From CAKRJP01 sp963597615 (GTDB lineage: Bacteria > Bacillota > Clostridia > Lachnospirales > Lachnospiraceae): 53,626 nt of DNA. The position numbers and the translations under genes were made by a program. The notes under the pieces are model-generated. The model did not search any database and was not told where the DNA came from. It saw only the letters and a program-made list of their open reading frames with translations. The stretch covers positions 1-53,626 of the forward strand of contig CAVBQS010000033.1 in NCBI GenBank assembly GCA_963597615.1, read 5' to 3'. Of the stretch, positions 32,683-41,651 are shown piece after piece. Position 1 is the first letter of the stretch; every line of letters starts with the position of its first letter.

Positions 32683-33708
32683 ATGGGAGAAACAAAAGCA
32701 GTTGAAAAGAAGGAGATGGACCTTGATCTTTTAAATAAAATCAAAGCTTTACCGGGAGGATTGGTTATTGTGCCCTTGGTACTGGCTGTAATCTTAGCCA
32801 CCATCTGTCCCCAGGTATTTCAGATTGGTGGCTATGTAACAGCACTTTTCTATGATGGAAACTCAGCAATGATGGGATTTTTCCTAATCATCTGCGGTTC
32901 AGCTATTAACGTTCGTCAGGTAGGCTTGCCTCTTTATAAAGGGGTTACCATGACGGCTATGAAATTTGCCCTTGGGGTAGCTATGGGTATGTTGGTTGGA
33001 GCCCTGTGTGGTGATGCAGGAATTTTGGGACTTACCCCATTTGTAATTATCGCTGCAATTACCAATTCCAACAGTTCCCTTTATATTTCATTATCAGCCC
33101 AGTTTGGTAATGCATCTGATACAGGAGCAATTTCTATTTTGTCATTAAATGATGGACCTTTCTTTACCTTGATTGCCCTTGGAGCAACTGGACTGGCTTC
33201 CATTCCTTTGGATAAGTTAATTGCTACCTTAGTTCCACTTTTAATCGGATTTATTTGGGGAAATGTAGACGCTGGATTTAGAAAGGCATGTGCTACAGCA
33301 CAGCCAATCGTAACTTTCTTTATGACAATTTCTATTGGATCTAAGACAGATATTAAGACAATTATTACTGCAGGAGCTTCTGGTATTGTACTGGGACTGG
33401 TATCTGCAGCAACAGCTGTAATCTTCTTCTTTGTATTCAATTTGATTTTGCCAAAGAAGGAAAGAAATGCTATGGGAGCTGCTATTGGTACAACTGCATT
33501 AAACTCAGCTATGACGCCGGCGGCAGTAGCAGAGGCGGATCCAACTATGGAGCAGTATGTAGATATGGCAACTGCCCAGTGTGCAACAGCATCTATTATT
33601 ACCTTATTCCTGTGTCCGTTTATAGTAGCATTTTTTGATAACTATATGAGAAAACACAAAAAGGGTATTTACTCACCGGAAGGATGGGCTGCAAGTCAGG
33701 TGGCATAA
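32683..33708 (+). CDS. KdgT-type sugar-acid permease
   Basis: A 341-residue membrane protein with about ten helices, belonging to the 2-keto-3-deoxygluconate permease family. Family-like segments are P-G-G-L-V-I-V-P-L near the N-terminus, the N-S-N-S-S-L-Y stretch and the late A-L-N-S-A-M-T-P-A-A-V-A. In this operon it probably imports the four-carbon sugar acid. ATG 32683 follows AGGAGG; a TTG at 32665 overlaps the kinase gene. Confidence 0.9.
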   Translation: MGETKAVEKKEMDLDLLNKIKALPGGLVIVPLVLAVILATICPQVFQIGGYVTALFYDGNSAMMGFFLIICGSAINVRQVGLPLYKGVTMTAMKFALGVAMGMLVGALCGDAGILGLTPFVIIAAITNSNSSLYISLSAQFGNASDTGAISILSLNDGPFFTLIALGATGLASIPLDKLIATLVPLLIGFIWGNVDAGFRKACATAQPIVTFFMTISIGSKTDIKTIITAGASGIVLGLVSAATAVIFFFVFNLILPKKERNAMGAAIGTTALNSAMTPAAVAEADPTMEQYVDMATAQCATASIITLFLCPFIVAFFDNYMRKHKKGIYSPEGWAASQVA

Positions 33709-33731
33709 AGATTGGAGATTAGGAGGAAGTG

Positions 33732-34232
33732 ATGAAAGTGGCTGTAGAAGTAAAAATGAAGGCAGAGTATATCTATGATTTGTTACTATTTCATACCTAC
33801 TCAAAGTTTTCGGGATTTATGATCAACCTGGTAGGGCTTACCGTAATCATAATCGGAGGATGGAGATTAAAGTCCGGAGAGATTACTTTGGCACAATGTT
33901 TTGTCTACTTATTGGTAGCTGCTTTGATCCTATCATTTACTCCTTTTACCTTAAAAATGCGGTCCAAGAAGATGATGAAAAATCCAAAATATAAGAATGT
34001 TATACAATACTCCTTTGATGGCAATGGCATTGAGGAAGTCATTGGGGAAGCAAACAATAGTTACACCTGGTGCCAGGTCCAAAAGGCGATTGCCACTCCA
34101 AAGGATATTGCATTTTATGTAGGGGAGGATGCGGCTTTGATTGTACCCAAGGAAAGTTTTGGTCAAAACTTTATGCCGGTAATGAAGCTAATTGCAGACA
34201 ACCTGACAAGAGACAAAATTTATATTCGTTAA
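33732..34232 (+). CDS. YcxB-like membrane-anchored protein
   Basis: A 166-residue protein with two closely spaced membrane helices (about 28-46 and 55-73) and a C-terminal soluble domain. That domain has Y-S-F-D-G-N-G-I-E-E, Y-T-W-C-Q-V-Q-K-A and a terminal I-V-P-K-E-S-F, the pattern of the YcxB-like family of unknown function. ATG 33732 follows AGGAGG by five bases. It lies 23 bases after the permease gene, so it is co-transcribed with the catabolic genes. Confidence 0.75.
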   Translation: MKVAVEVKMKAEYIYDLLLFHTYSKFSGFMINLVGLTVIIIGGWRLKSGEITLAQCFVYLLVAALILSFTPFTLKMRSKKMMKNPKYKNVIQYSFDGNGIEEVIGEANNSYTWCQVQKAIATPKDIAFYVGEDAALIVPKESFGQNFMPVMKLIADNLTRDKIYIR

Positions 34233-34293
34233 AGATACCGGGTAAATAGTAAAGCCTAGTTATGAAATTACGAAGTGGAAAGGAAGTAATACA

Positions 34294-34737
34294 ATGAAAC
34301 TTGCATTTGGATGTGATCCTAACGCTGAAAGCTTTAAACAGGAAATGATTGAATTTGTAAAAGGTTTGGGACATGATGTGGTAGATTTTGGAAGCGATGA
34401 TGTAATCTATGCTCATGTGGCCACTAAGGTTGGAGAGGTTGTGGCAGCAGGAGAGTGCGATAGAGGAATTCTTTTTTGTGGAACAGGAATCGGAGTCATG
34501 CTTGCAGCTAATAAGGTAAAGGGAGCCTATGCAGCCAATGTAAACAATGTATATTCTGCAAAGAGAGCCTGCCTTAGTAATGACTGTAACATTATCACCT
34601 TAGGATCCCAGGTTACAGGAAATATGTTAGCTAAGGAACTAATTCAGGCATACTTAGATTGCACCTATCAGTACAATGAGCGTTCCGGCAAGAAGGTAGA
34701 TGCCATTCATGATTATGAGAAAGAGGTGTGCAAATAA
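34294..34737 (+). CDS. RpiB/LacAB-family isomerase, EryI-like
   Basis: A 147-residue sugar-phosphate isomerase. Marks are the G-I-L-F-C-G-T-G-I-G-V catalytic segment with Cys, A-A-N-K-V-K-G, Y-S-A-K-R-A-C-L-S-N-D and I-I-T-L-G-S. As I recall them, the Y-S-A-x-R-A-x-L-S-N stretch and the C-terminal R-S-G-x-x-V-x-A-I resemble the D-erythrulose-4-phosphate isomerase EryI/DerI more than ribose-5-phosphate isomerase. It would give D-erythrose 4-phosphate. The gene overlaps the next one's ribosome site. Confidence 0.85.
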   Translation: MKLAFGCDPNAESFKQEMIEFVKGLGHDVVDFGSDDVIYAHVATKVGEVVAAGECDRGILFCGTGIGVMLAANKVKGAYAANVNNVYSAKRACLSNDCNIITLGSQVTGNMLAKELIQAYLDCTYQYNERSGKKVDAIHDYEKEVCK

Positions 34738-34738
34738 G

Positions 34739-35527
34739 GTGAAGAAGTTATATTTTGGAACCAATTTAAAGATGTATAAAGACATGGCGATGACCAGGGA
34801 CTACCTGACAAAATTAGCAGAAAATACCAAGGACATTAGTCGGGAGGACATAGAACTATTTGTAATCCCTTCCTATACATCTCTTCCTACAGCCGTAGAC
34901 TGCGTTAGCCAGGACCTAGTAAAACTTGGAGCCCAGAATATGTGCTGGGAAGACCAGGGGCAATTTACTGGGGAGATTAGTCCTTTAATGCTGCAGGAAC
35001 TGGGGATTTCTCTGGTTATGATCGGTCATTCTGAGAGAAGACATGTGTTTGGAGAAACCGATGAAATGGAGAATAAAAAAGTTCTCTGTGGCTTAAAGCA
35101 TGGATTTATCACACTTCTTTGCATCGGAGAGACCGGAGAGCAAAAAGATGCAGGAATCAGCGATGAGACTTTAAGAAGTCAGTTGAAAATCGGACTTCAG
35201 GCAGTGACGCAAGAGCAAAGCAAGAAGCTTTGGATTGCCTATGAGCCGGTATGGGCTATCGGTGTTAATGGGAAGCCTGCCAGCACAGAGTATGCAAAAG
35301 AGAAGCATTTGGTGATTCGCCGGTGCCTCCAGGAACTTTTTGGAGAAGAGGCTGGAAGTCAGATTCCCATTTTCTATGGTGGAAGCGTAAATCCGGGAAA
35401 TGCCAATGAATTAATTGCCCAGGAAAATATAGATGGCCTCTTTACAGGAAGAAGCGCCTGGGAGGCAGATGCTTTTGATGCATTAATCCGAAGTGCTATG
35501 GAGGCAGCAAAAGAGGCAGGAAAGTAA
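34739..35527 (+). CDS. TIM-family isomerase, EryH/LerI-like
   Basis: A 262-residue protein of the triosephosphate isomerase fold. Catalytic residues are conserved: Lys in G-T-N-L-K-M, His in I-G-H-S-E-R-R, Glu in Y-E-P-V-W-A-I-G, plus the Y-G-G-S-V-N-P-G-N phosphate loop. The segment G-A-Q-N-M-x-W-x-D-Q-G-x-x-T-G-E-I-S-P resembles, from memory, the L-erythrulose-1-phosphate isomerase EryH rather than housekeeping TpiA. I choose GTG 34739, just after the upstream stop; longer versions from 34700 overlap that gene. Acting as an ordinary TIM on dihydroxyacetone phosphate is the alternative. Confidence 0.85.
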   Translation: MKKLYFGTNLKMYKDMAMTRDYLTKLAENTKDISREDIELFVIPSYTSLPTAVDCVSQDLVKLGAQNMCWEDQGQFTGEISPLMLQELGISLVMIGHSERRHVFGETDEMENKKVLCGLKHGFITLLCIGETGEQKDAGISDETLRSQLKIGLQAVTQEQSKKLWIAYEPVWAIGVNGKPASTEYAKEKHLVIRRCLQELFGEEAGSQIPIFYGGSVNPGNANELIAQENIDGLFTGRSAWEADAFDALIRSAMEAAKEAGK

Positions 35528-35562
35528 TCTATAAAATAAAAAGGGAAAAATGAATAATACAA

Positions 35563-35591
35563 TTGCGCAAAGCCAAATGCAATGTTATAAT
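35563..35591 (+). promoter_or_regulatory. Promoter of the SCIFF gene
   Basis: TTGCGC (35563-35568), 17 bases, TATAAT (35586-35591), 41 bases before the start codon. Confidence 0.7.
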
Positions 35592-35631
35592 GTTCCCAAA
35601 TGAGTGAAAACATTTTAAGGAGGAACATGAT

Positions 35632-35775
35632 ATGAAACATGTAAAGACATTAAATACACAGACCTTAAACAACAACTTAAAGAAGAGTGGCTGTGGCGAG
35701 TGCCAGACTTCCTGTCAGTCAGCATGCAAGACTTCTTGTACAGTTGGTAACCAGACTTGCGAGCAGAAGAAATAA
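35632..35775 (+). CDS. scfA: Six-cysteine peptide SCIFF
   Basis: A 47-residue peptide beginning M-K-H-V-K-T-L-N-T, with six cysteines at 21, 24, 28, 32, 36 and 43 in the pattern C-G-E-C-Q-T-S-C-Q-S-A-C-K-T-S-C. This is the near-universal Clostridia SCIFF precursor, in which the radical-SAM maturase forms a Cys-to-Thr thioether. ATG 35632 has the strong ribosome site AAGGAGG. It is short and easily missed. The maturase follows at 35935 and secDF beyond it. The peptide's biological role is not established. Confidence 0.96.
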   Translation: MKHVKTLNTQTLNNNLKKSGCGECQTSCQSACKTSCTVGNQTCEQKK

Positions 35776-35812
35776 GTTCTGGCGGTTTGTGATAAACGAA
35801 CGCGCATAACGC

Positions 35813-35843
35813 GAGAGTTCCAGTTTATTTGGAACTCTCTTTT
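35813..35843 (+). terminator. Terminator/attenuator between SCIFF and its maturase
   Basis: GAGAGTTCCA (35813-35822) pairs perfectly with TGGAACTCTC (35830-35839), then TTTT. It would make peptide mRNA more abundant than maturase mRNA. Confidence 0.8.
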
Positions 35844-35934
35844 GCTGTTTATATGACTTTTATTTATGCGAGTAACTAGCGAAGTGGATTGTGAATATCC
35901 CTAGTACAAATAAACATAAGAAAGGGGAATCATT

Positions 35935-37335
35935 TTGATTCATCAATATAAAAACAACGGATATAATATAGTTCTGGATGTATATAGTGGTGCGGTTCAT
36001 GTGGTAGACGATCTTTGCTATGATGTGATAGAAGTGCTAAATTCTAAGGACTTAGAGCCCACAGTGGAGAGCCTTACATCTGAAGAAACCAAGAAAGATC
36101 TTCTTGAAAATTTGTCTGATCGTTACGGGAAGGCCGATCTTTTAGATGCCTTAGAAGATGTGACAGAGCTTGCCAAGCAGCGAGCCCTCTTCTCAAAAGA
36201 TGTTTATGAAGGCTTGATCGATGTGGTAAAGAAGCAAAAGACAGTAGTCAAAGCTCTTTGTCTTCACATTGCCCATGATTGTAATCTTGCCTGTAAGTAT
36301 TGCTTTGCCGAGGAAGGAGAGTACCACGGCAGAAGAGCCCTTATGAGTTATGAAGTGGGAAAGAAAGCCTTGGATTTTCTTATTGCTAATTCCGGTAACC
36401 GCCACAACCTGGAAGTGGATTTCTTTGGAGGGGAGCCTCTTATGAACTGGCAGGTGGTGAAGGACTTGGTAGCCTATGGTAGAGAGCAGGAGAAGCTTCA
36501 TGACAAGCATTTCCGTTTTACCCTTACTACCAACGGAGTATTACTAGATGACGAGATTCAGGAATTCTTAAATAAAGAAATGGACAATGTAGTAATCAGT
36601 TTGGATGGTCGAAAGGAAATTAACGACCGGATGCGGCCTTTTAGAAATGGAAAAGGAAGCTATGATCTCATTGTTCCTAAGTTCCAGAAATTGGCAGAAA
36701 GCCGTAACCAGGAGAAGTACTACATCCGTGGAACCTTTACTAGAAACAATCTGGATTTTGGTCAGGATATCCTTCATTTTGCAGATCTTGGCTTTAAGCA
36801 GATGTCTATTGAACCAGTAGTGGGAGCAGAGACAGATCCTTATGCTATTAGAGAAGAAGACCTTCCACAGATTATGGAGGAATATGACCGCCTGGCTCAG
36901 ATGATGATTCAGAGGCAGAAAGAGGGAAAAGGTTTTAATTTCTTCCACTTTATGATAGACTTAGACGGTGGCCCTTGTGTTTACAAACGTATGTCAGGAT
37001 GTGGCTCTGGTACAGAGTATCTGGCAGTAACCCCTTGGGGAGACTTGTATCCTTGCCATCAGTTTGTAGGACAGGAAGATTTCCTTATGGGAAATGTGGA
37101 TGAAGGGATTGTAAAGCCTGAGATTGCGGAAGATTTCCGCAGCTGTAATGTATACTCCAAAGAAAGCTGTAGAAATTGTTTTGCTAAATTCTACTGCAGT
37201 GGTGGATGTATGGCCAATTCCTATAATTTCCACGGAACCATTCACGATACCTATGATGTAGGTTGCCAGATGCAGCGCAAGCGTGTGGAATGTGCCATTA
37301 TGATGAAGGCTGCCTTGGCGGATGCAGATGCCTAG
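35935..37335 (+). CDS. scfB: SCIFF radical-SAM thioether maturase
   Basis: A 466-residue radical-SAM peptide maturase. The N-terminal ~90 residues form a precursor-recognition-like domain. The SAM cluster motif is C-N-L-A-C-K-Y-C (Cys116, 120, 123). A C-terminal SPASM domain with auxiliary clusters carries many cysteines, including C-G-S-G-T-E-Y-L, L-Y-P-C-H-Q, S-C-R-N-C-F and C-S-G-G-C-M-A-N. It installs thioether bonds in SCIFF. The start is TTG 35935 with AAAGGGG upstream. Confidence 0.95.
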   Translation: MIHQYKNNGYNIVLDVYSGAVHVVDDLCYDVIEVLNSKDLEPTVESLTSEETKKDLLENLSDRYGKADLLDALEDVTELAKQRALFSKDVYEGLIDVVKKQKTVVKALCLHIAHDCNLACKYCFAEEGEYHGRRALMSYEVGKKALDFLIANSGNRHNLEVDFFGGEPLMNWQVVKDLVAYGREQEKLHDKHFRFTLTTNGVLLDDEIQEFLNKEMDNVVISLDGRKEINDRMRPFRNGKGSYDLIVPKFQKLAESRNQEKYYIRGTFTRNNLDFGQDILHFADLGFKQMSIEPVVGAETDPYAIREEDLPQIMEEYDRLAQMMIQRQKEGKGFNFFHFMIDLDGGPCVYKRMSGCGSGTEYLAVTPWGDLYPCHQFVGQEDFLMGNVDEGIVKPEIAEDFRSCNVYSKESCRNCFAKFYCSGGCMANSYNFHGTIHDTYDVGCQMQRKRVECAIMMKAALADADA

Positions 37336-37396
37336 ACCCTATAAAATATAGATAGATATTAGACATCAATAAAAAGCAGTAGAGAGGATATTTAGC

Positions 37397-39577
37397 ATGA
37401 AAAAAAGAAAAAGTATCGTTGCCCTCTTAGTGACGGTAGTGCTCCTGGTTGCTTTAGGATTTACTACCCTTGTGGGATGGGGCAGCGGAAACACCGGTGC
37501 TATGAGTAATATCAAGCTAGGACTTGATTTGGCCGGTGGTGTCAGTATCACCTATCAGGTAAAGGATGATAATCCAACCTCTGAGGAAATGGCAGATACC
37601 ATTTACAAGCTTCAGAAACGTGTGGAACAGTATAGTACAGAGGCCAGTGTTTATCAGGAAGGCGATGACCGGATCAATATTGAGATTCCAGGTGTTACAG
37701 ATGCCAATGCCATCTTAGATGAGTTAGGTAAGCCCGGTTCTCTTTCCTTCCAGACAGAGGATGGGGAGACCGTTATCACCGGATCTGATATTAAGACAGC
37801 CACAGCCCAGACCGGTCAGGATGACATGGGCAACAAAGAGTACTCTGTTGAATTGGTATTAAATGATGAAGGTACCACCAAGTTTGCAGAGGCAACAGCT
37901 GCAAATATTGGAAAACAGATTTCTATTATCTATGATGAGGATGTAATTTCTGCACCTACCGTTCAGGCTGAGATTGATGGAGGTACTGCCTACATTACTG
38001 GTAACTTTACCTATGAAGAGGCAGAAAACCTTGCATCTACTATCCGAATCGGTGGATTAAAGTTAGAGCTTGAAGAGCTTCGTTCCAACGTAGTAGGAGC
38101 TCAGTTAGGTGAGAAGGCTGTAAGTACCAGTTTGCAGGCTGGTGCCATAGGACTTGCCATTGTATTTGTATTTATGTGCTGGGTATATTTACTTCCTGGA
38201 CTTGCTTCCGGTTTGGCACTTTTAATCTATACAGAGCTTGTTCTTATTATTTTAAATGCCTTTGATGTAACCCTTACTTTACCTGGTATTGCAGGTATTA
38301 TCTTAAGTATTGGTATGGCGGTAGATGCCAACGTTATTATCTTTGCCCGTGTCCGTGAGGAGATGGCCAAGGGAAGAAGCGTTAAGAATGCCTTAAAAGA
38401 CGGATTTTCCAAGGCCCTTTCTGCTATTGTGGATGGTAACGTAACAACCTTGATCGCAGCTATTGTGCTTTGGGTTAAGGGATCTGGTACCGTTAAGGGA
38501 TTTGCCCAGACCTTGGGAATTGGTATTGTAGTTTCCATGTTCACAGCTCTAGTCATCACCCGTATGATTATCTTTGCCTTCTATGGCATCGGTCTTAAGA
38601 GTGATAAGATTTACTACAGACCAAAGAAGAAAGAGACCAAGACTATTAACTTCATTGGAAAGAAGAATATCTTCTTTGCAATTTCCCTTGCAGTGATTAT
38701 TGCAGGCCTTGCAGTTATGGGAGTCAACGGTTCTAAGGGGAATGGAGCCTTTGCGTACAGCCTTGAGTTCTCCGGTGGTACTTCAACCAATGTAACTATG
38801 GATAAGGAGTACACACTGGAAGAGATTGATGATCAGATTGTTCCGGTTGTAGAAGAAGTAACTGGTGATAAGAATGTTCAGGTTACAAAGGTTGCAGATA
38901 GTGAGCAGATTATCATTAAGACTAAGACCCTAGAACTTGATCAGAGAGAAGCTTTGAACCAGGCTTTGGTGGATGATTTCGGTGTAGATGAAAGCACCAT
39001 TACAGCAGAGAATATCAGCTCCACAGTAAGTAGCGAGATGAGACAGGATGCAGTAGTGGCAGTGCTTCTGGCAGCAGTATTTATGCTTCTTTACATCTGG
39101 TTTAGATTTAAGGACATTCGCTTTGCAACCAGTGCAGTTGCGGCTCTTTTACATGATGTATTAGTTGTAGCAGCCTTCTATGCGGTTTCTAGAATTTCCG
39201 TAGGTAATACCTTTATTGCATGTATGCTTACCATTGTAGGTTATTCTATCAATGCCACTATCGTAATCTTCGACCGTATCCGTGAGGAGATGCAGCTCCA
39301 GGGCAAGATCAAGGATATGGCTGATCTGGTAAACAAGAGTATTACCCAGACCTTAACAAGAAGTATTTATACTTCTCTTACCACCTTTGTTATGGTGGCA
39401 GTGCTCTTTGTTATGGGTGTAAGCTCCATCCGTGAGTTTGCAGCACCTCTTATGGTAGGTGTTGTTTGCGGTGGATATTCTTCTGTATGTATCACAGGTG
39501 CCCTGTGGTATGTAATGAAGATCAAGATCGGAAAGAAACAGCCGGCAGAGACAAAAAAGAATAAGAAAAAGAAATAG
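37397..39577 (+). CDS. secDF: Fused protein translocase SecDF
   Basis: A 726-residue fusion of SecD (about 1-410) and SecF (about 415-715), with twelve predicted membrane helices. SecD marks are the early G-L-D-L-A-G-G-V and G-M-A-V-D-A-N-V-I-I-F; the SecF half has L-E-F-S-G-G-T and G-Y-S-I-N-A-T-I-V-I-F-D-R. It uses the proton-motive force to aid Sec export. Split secD and secF genes are common in other bacteria. Position directly after the SCIFF maturase recurs in Clostridia and hints at a link with peptide export. A lysine-rich C-terminus ends the protein. Confidence 0.95.
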   Translation: MKKRKSIVALLVTVVLLVALGFTTLVGWGSGNTGAMSNIKLGLDLAGGVSITYQVKDDNPTSEEMADTIYKLQKRVEQYSTEASVYQEGDDRINIEIPGVTDANAILDELGKPGSLSFQTEDGETVITGSDIKTATAQTGQDDMGNKEYSVELVLNDEGTTKFAEATAANIGKQISIIYDEDVISAPTVQAEIDGGTAYITGNFTYEEAENLASTIRIGGLKLELEELRSNVVGAQLGEKAVSTSLQAGAIGLAIVFVFMCWVYLLPGLASGLALLIYTELVLIILNAFDVTLTLPGIAGIILSIGMAVDANVIIFARVREEMAKGRSVKNALKDGFSKALSAIVDGNVTTLIAAIVLWVKGSGTVKGFAQTLGIGIVVSMFTALVITRMIIFAFYGIGLKSDKIYYRPKKKETKTINFIGKKNIFFAISLAVIIAGLAVMGVNGSKGNGAFAYSLEFSGGTSTNVTMDKEYTLEEIDDQIVPVVEEVTGDKNVQVTKVADSEQIIIKTKTLELDQREALNQALVDDFGVDESTITAENISSTVSSEMRQDAVVAVLLAAVFMLLYIWFRFKDIRFATSAVAALLHDVLVVAAFYAVSRISVGNTFIACMLTIVGYSINATIVIFDRIREEMQLQGKIKDMADLVNKSITQTLTRSIYTSLTTFVMVAVLFVMGVSSIREFAAPLMVGVVCGGYSSVCITGALWYVMKIKIGKKQPAETKKNKKKK

Positions 39578-39604
39578 AAATAATCATTAATTTCTGAATT
39601 TGAA

Positions 39605-39657
39605 AATCCTCTTAGGGAAACCAATTTAAGCGCTGGGATCCTTAAGAGGATTTTTTT
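39605..39657 (+). terminator. Terminator after secDF
   Basis: AATCCTCTTA (39605-39614) pairs with a TAAGAGGATT arm ending at 39652, followed by a T-run. The 27-base loop can fold further. Confidence 0.8.
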
Positions 39658-39777
39658 GTGTAAAAAAAACAAAATGACAGAATTTTTGTGGATAAAAAGA
39701 TAGATAAGCCTAGGCTAAGGCTTTATAATAAAGACCATTAGAGGGGAAAATCCCTGGGGAAGGAATTGCAATCATAT

Positions 39778-41544
39778 ATGGAAAATTGGGTCATTACAAG
39801 AAAAGGTGGGGACTTTGCTGCCATTGGAGAAAAGTTTCAAATTAGTCCCAGACTGGCCTGCCTCATTCGGAATAGAGACGTAGTAGGAGACGAGGAAATC
39901 GAAAGTTATTTAAATGGAAGTCTTACAGATCTTCAAGATGCCATGTTAATGAAAGGTATGAGCCAGGCGGTGGATATTTTAAAAGAAAAAATCCAGGAAG
40001 GGAAAAAAATACGGGTCATTGGAGATTATGACATTGATGGGATTAATGCTACATTCATTTTGGTAAATGGGTTAGAAAAACTAGGGGGCAAGGTGGATTA
40101 TGACATTCCAGACCGGATTACCGATGGTTATGGCTTGAATGAGGAGCTGATTAAACGGGCTTACCGGGATGGAGTTGATACCATCATTACCTGTGACAAT
40201 GGCATCGCCGCCAGTGATGAGATTGCCTACGGAAAAGACCTGGGCATGACCCTTATCGTTACAGACCATCACGAGGTACCTTTTACAGAGATAGAAGGAG
40301 ACAGGGAGTATCATGTACCGGAAGCAGATGCAGTGGTGGATCCAAAACAGCCAGGCTGTGATTATCCCTATAAGGAACTTTGTGGGGCGGCCATTGCTTA
40401 CAAAGTCATTGAGGTCCTTTGTGATGCTATGGGACGGGATTCTGAGGATTTTGATTATTTGATTGAAAATGTGGCGGTGGCTACTGTAGGAGATGTGGTA
40501 GACCTTACCGGAGAAAATCGCATTTTTGTAAAAGAAGGCCTGGAGATGCTATCAAGAACCCATAATCTGGGAATGCAGGCATTAATTAAGGCTCAGAACC
40601 TAGCAGAATCTAAAATATCAGCCTATCACATTGGATTTGTACTGGGCCCCTGTATGAATGCTAGCGGAAGATTAGATACAGCCAAACGGTCCCTGGAACT
40701 TTTGACAGCGGATAATCCACTAGATGCAGAAGTCTTGGCCCAGGAGTTGGTGGCTTTAAATAATAGCAGAAAGAGTATGACGGAGAAAGCCGTGGATGAA
40801 GCAATGGGGCTGGTGGAACAAAACGATTTGAAAGAAGATAAGGTCTTGGTTATATACCTTCCGGAATGCCATGAAAGTATTGCAGGAATCGTGGCAGGAA
40901 GAATTAGAGAAGCCTATTATAAGCCAACCCTAGTAGTGACTAAGGCAAGCCAAGGTTTAAAAGGTTCAGGAAGATCCGTAGAAGCCTACAATATGTATGA
41001 AGAGATCAATAAATGTGGGGAGCTGCTGACCAAGTTTGGTGGCCACAAGATGGCAGCAGGATTTTCCCTAAAACAGGAAAATCTTGAGGAATTCCGAAAA
41101 AAATTAAATCAATACAGCACCTTGACAGAAAAAGACCTGATGGAAAAAGTGGTAATAGATATGGTGCTGCCTTTTAGCTGTGTGACAGAAGCCTTTGTGG
41201 AAGAATTAGAAAGGTTAGAACCTTTTGGAAAAGCCAACCGAAAACCAGTATTTGCCCTAAGAAAAGTGCGGATTTTAGAGGGAAGAATTTTAGGAAAAAA
41301 TAAAAATGTATTAAAGCTAAAGCTTCAGGATCCAGACGGCACCAGGATAGAAGGAATGCGGTTTGGGGACATTCAAGGTTTCTTGGATGGAATCGATGAA
41401 AAATTCGGAGCAGGAACCAGCCAGAAAATTATAACTGGAAGAGCTAGCGGAGAGAATATTACAATGGATATTACGTATTATCCGGAAATAAATATCTTCC
41501 GAGGAATATCTACACCTCAGGTGATTATCACCCACTATCGATAG
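39778..41544 (+). CDS. recJ: Single-stranded-DNA exonuclease RecJ
   Basis: A 588-residue RecJ of the DHH family, a 5'-to-3' single-strand exonuclease in repair. Motifs are G-D-Y-D-I-D-G (about 82-88), C-D-N-G, T-D-H-H-E-V, N-A-S-G-R-L-D-T and the DHHA1 G-G-H-K-M-A-A-G-F. A C-terminal OB-like part follows. The start is uncertain: ATG 39778 gives a natural N-terminus, but the ribosome site GGGGAAGGA lies 13 bases away. TTG 39766 is too close to it. Confidence 0.94.
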   Translation: MENWVITRKGGDFAAIGEKFQISPRLACLIRNRDVVGDEEIESYLNGSLTDLQDAMLMKGMSQAVDILKEKIQEGKKIRVIGDYDIDGINATFILVNGLEKLGGKVDYDIPDRITDGYGLNEELIKRAYRDGVDTIITCDNGIAASDEIAYGKDLGMTLIVTDHHEVPFTEIEGDREYHVPEADAVVDPKQPGCDYPYKELCGAAIAYKVIEVLCDAMGRDSEDFDYLIENVAVATVGDVVDLTGENRIFVKEGLEMLSRTHNLGMQALIKAQNLAESKISAYHIGFVLGPCMNASGRLDTAKRSLELLTADNPLDAEVLAQELVALNNSRKSMTEKAVDEAMGLVEQNDLKEDKVLVIYLPECHESIAGIVAGRIREAYYKPTLVVTKASQGLKGSGRSVEAYNMYEEINKCGELLTKFGGHKMAAGFSLKQENLEEFRKKLNQYSTLTEKDLMEKVVIDMVLPFSCVTEAFVEELERLEPFGKANRKPVFALRKVRILEGRILGKNKNVLKLKLQDPDGTRIEGMRFGDIQGFLDGIDEKFGAGTSQKIITGRASGENITMDITYYPEINIFRGISTPQVIITHYR

Positions 41545-41561
41545 GGGGAATATATTTTTGT

Positions 41562-41590
41562 TTGAAAAACTAGTAGGGGAATGCTATACT
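41562..41590 (+). promoter_or_regulatory. apt promoter
   Basis: TTGAAA (41562-41567), 17 bases, TATACT (41585-41590). Confidence 0.8.
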
Positions 41591-41651
41591 AAGGATTAGA
41601 TTTTAATCGTCTACTAAAATAAGGCTACAACACTAGATAGGAGATATTTTT

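Noticed and set aside
39591..39610. CodY box near the end of secDF
   Set aside because: Only about 10 of 15 positions match the consensus, and it lies at a terminator, not a promoter.
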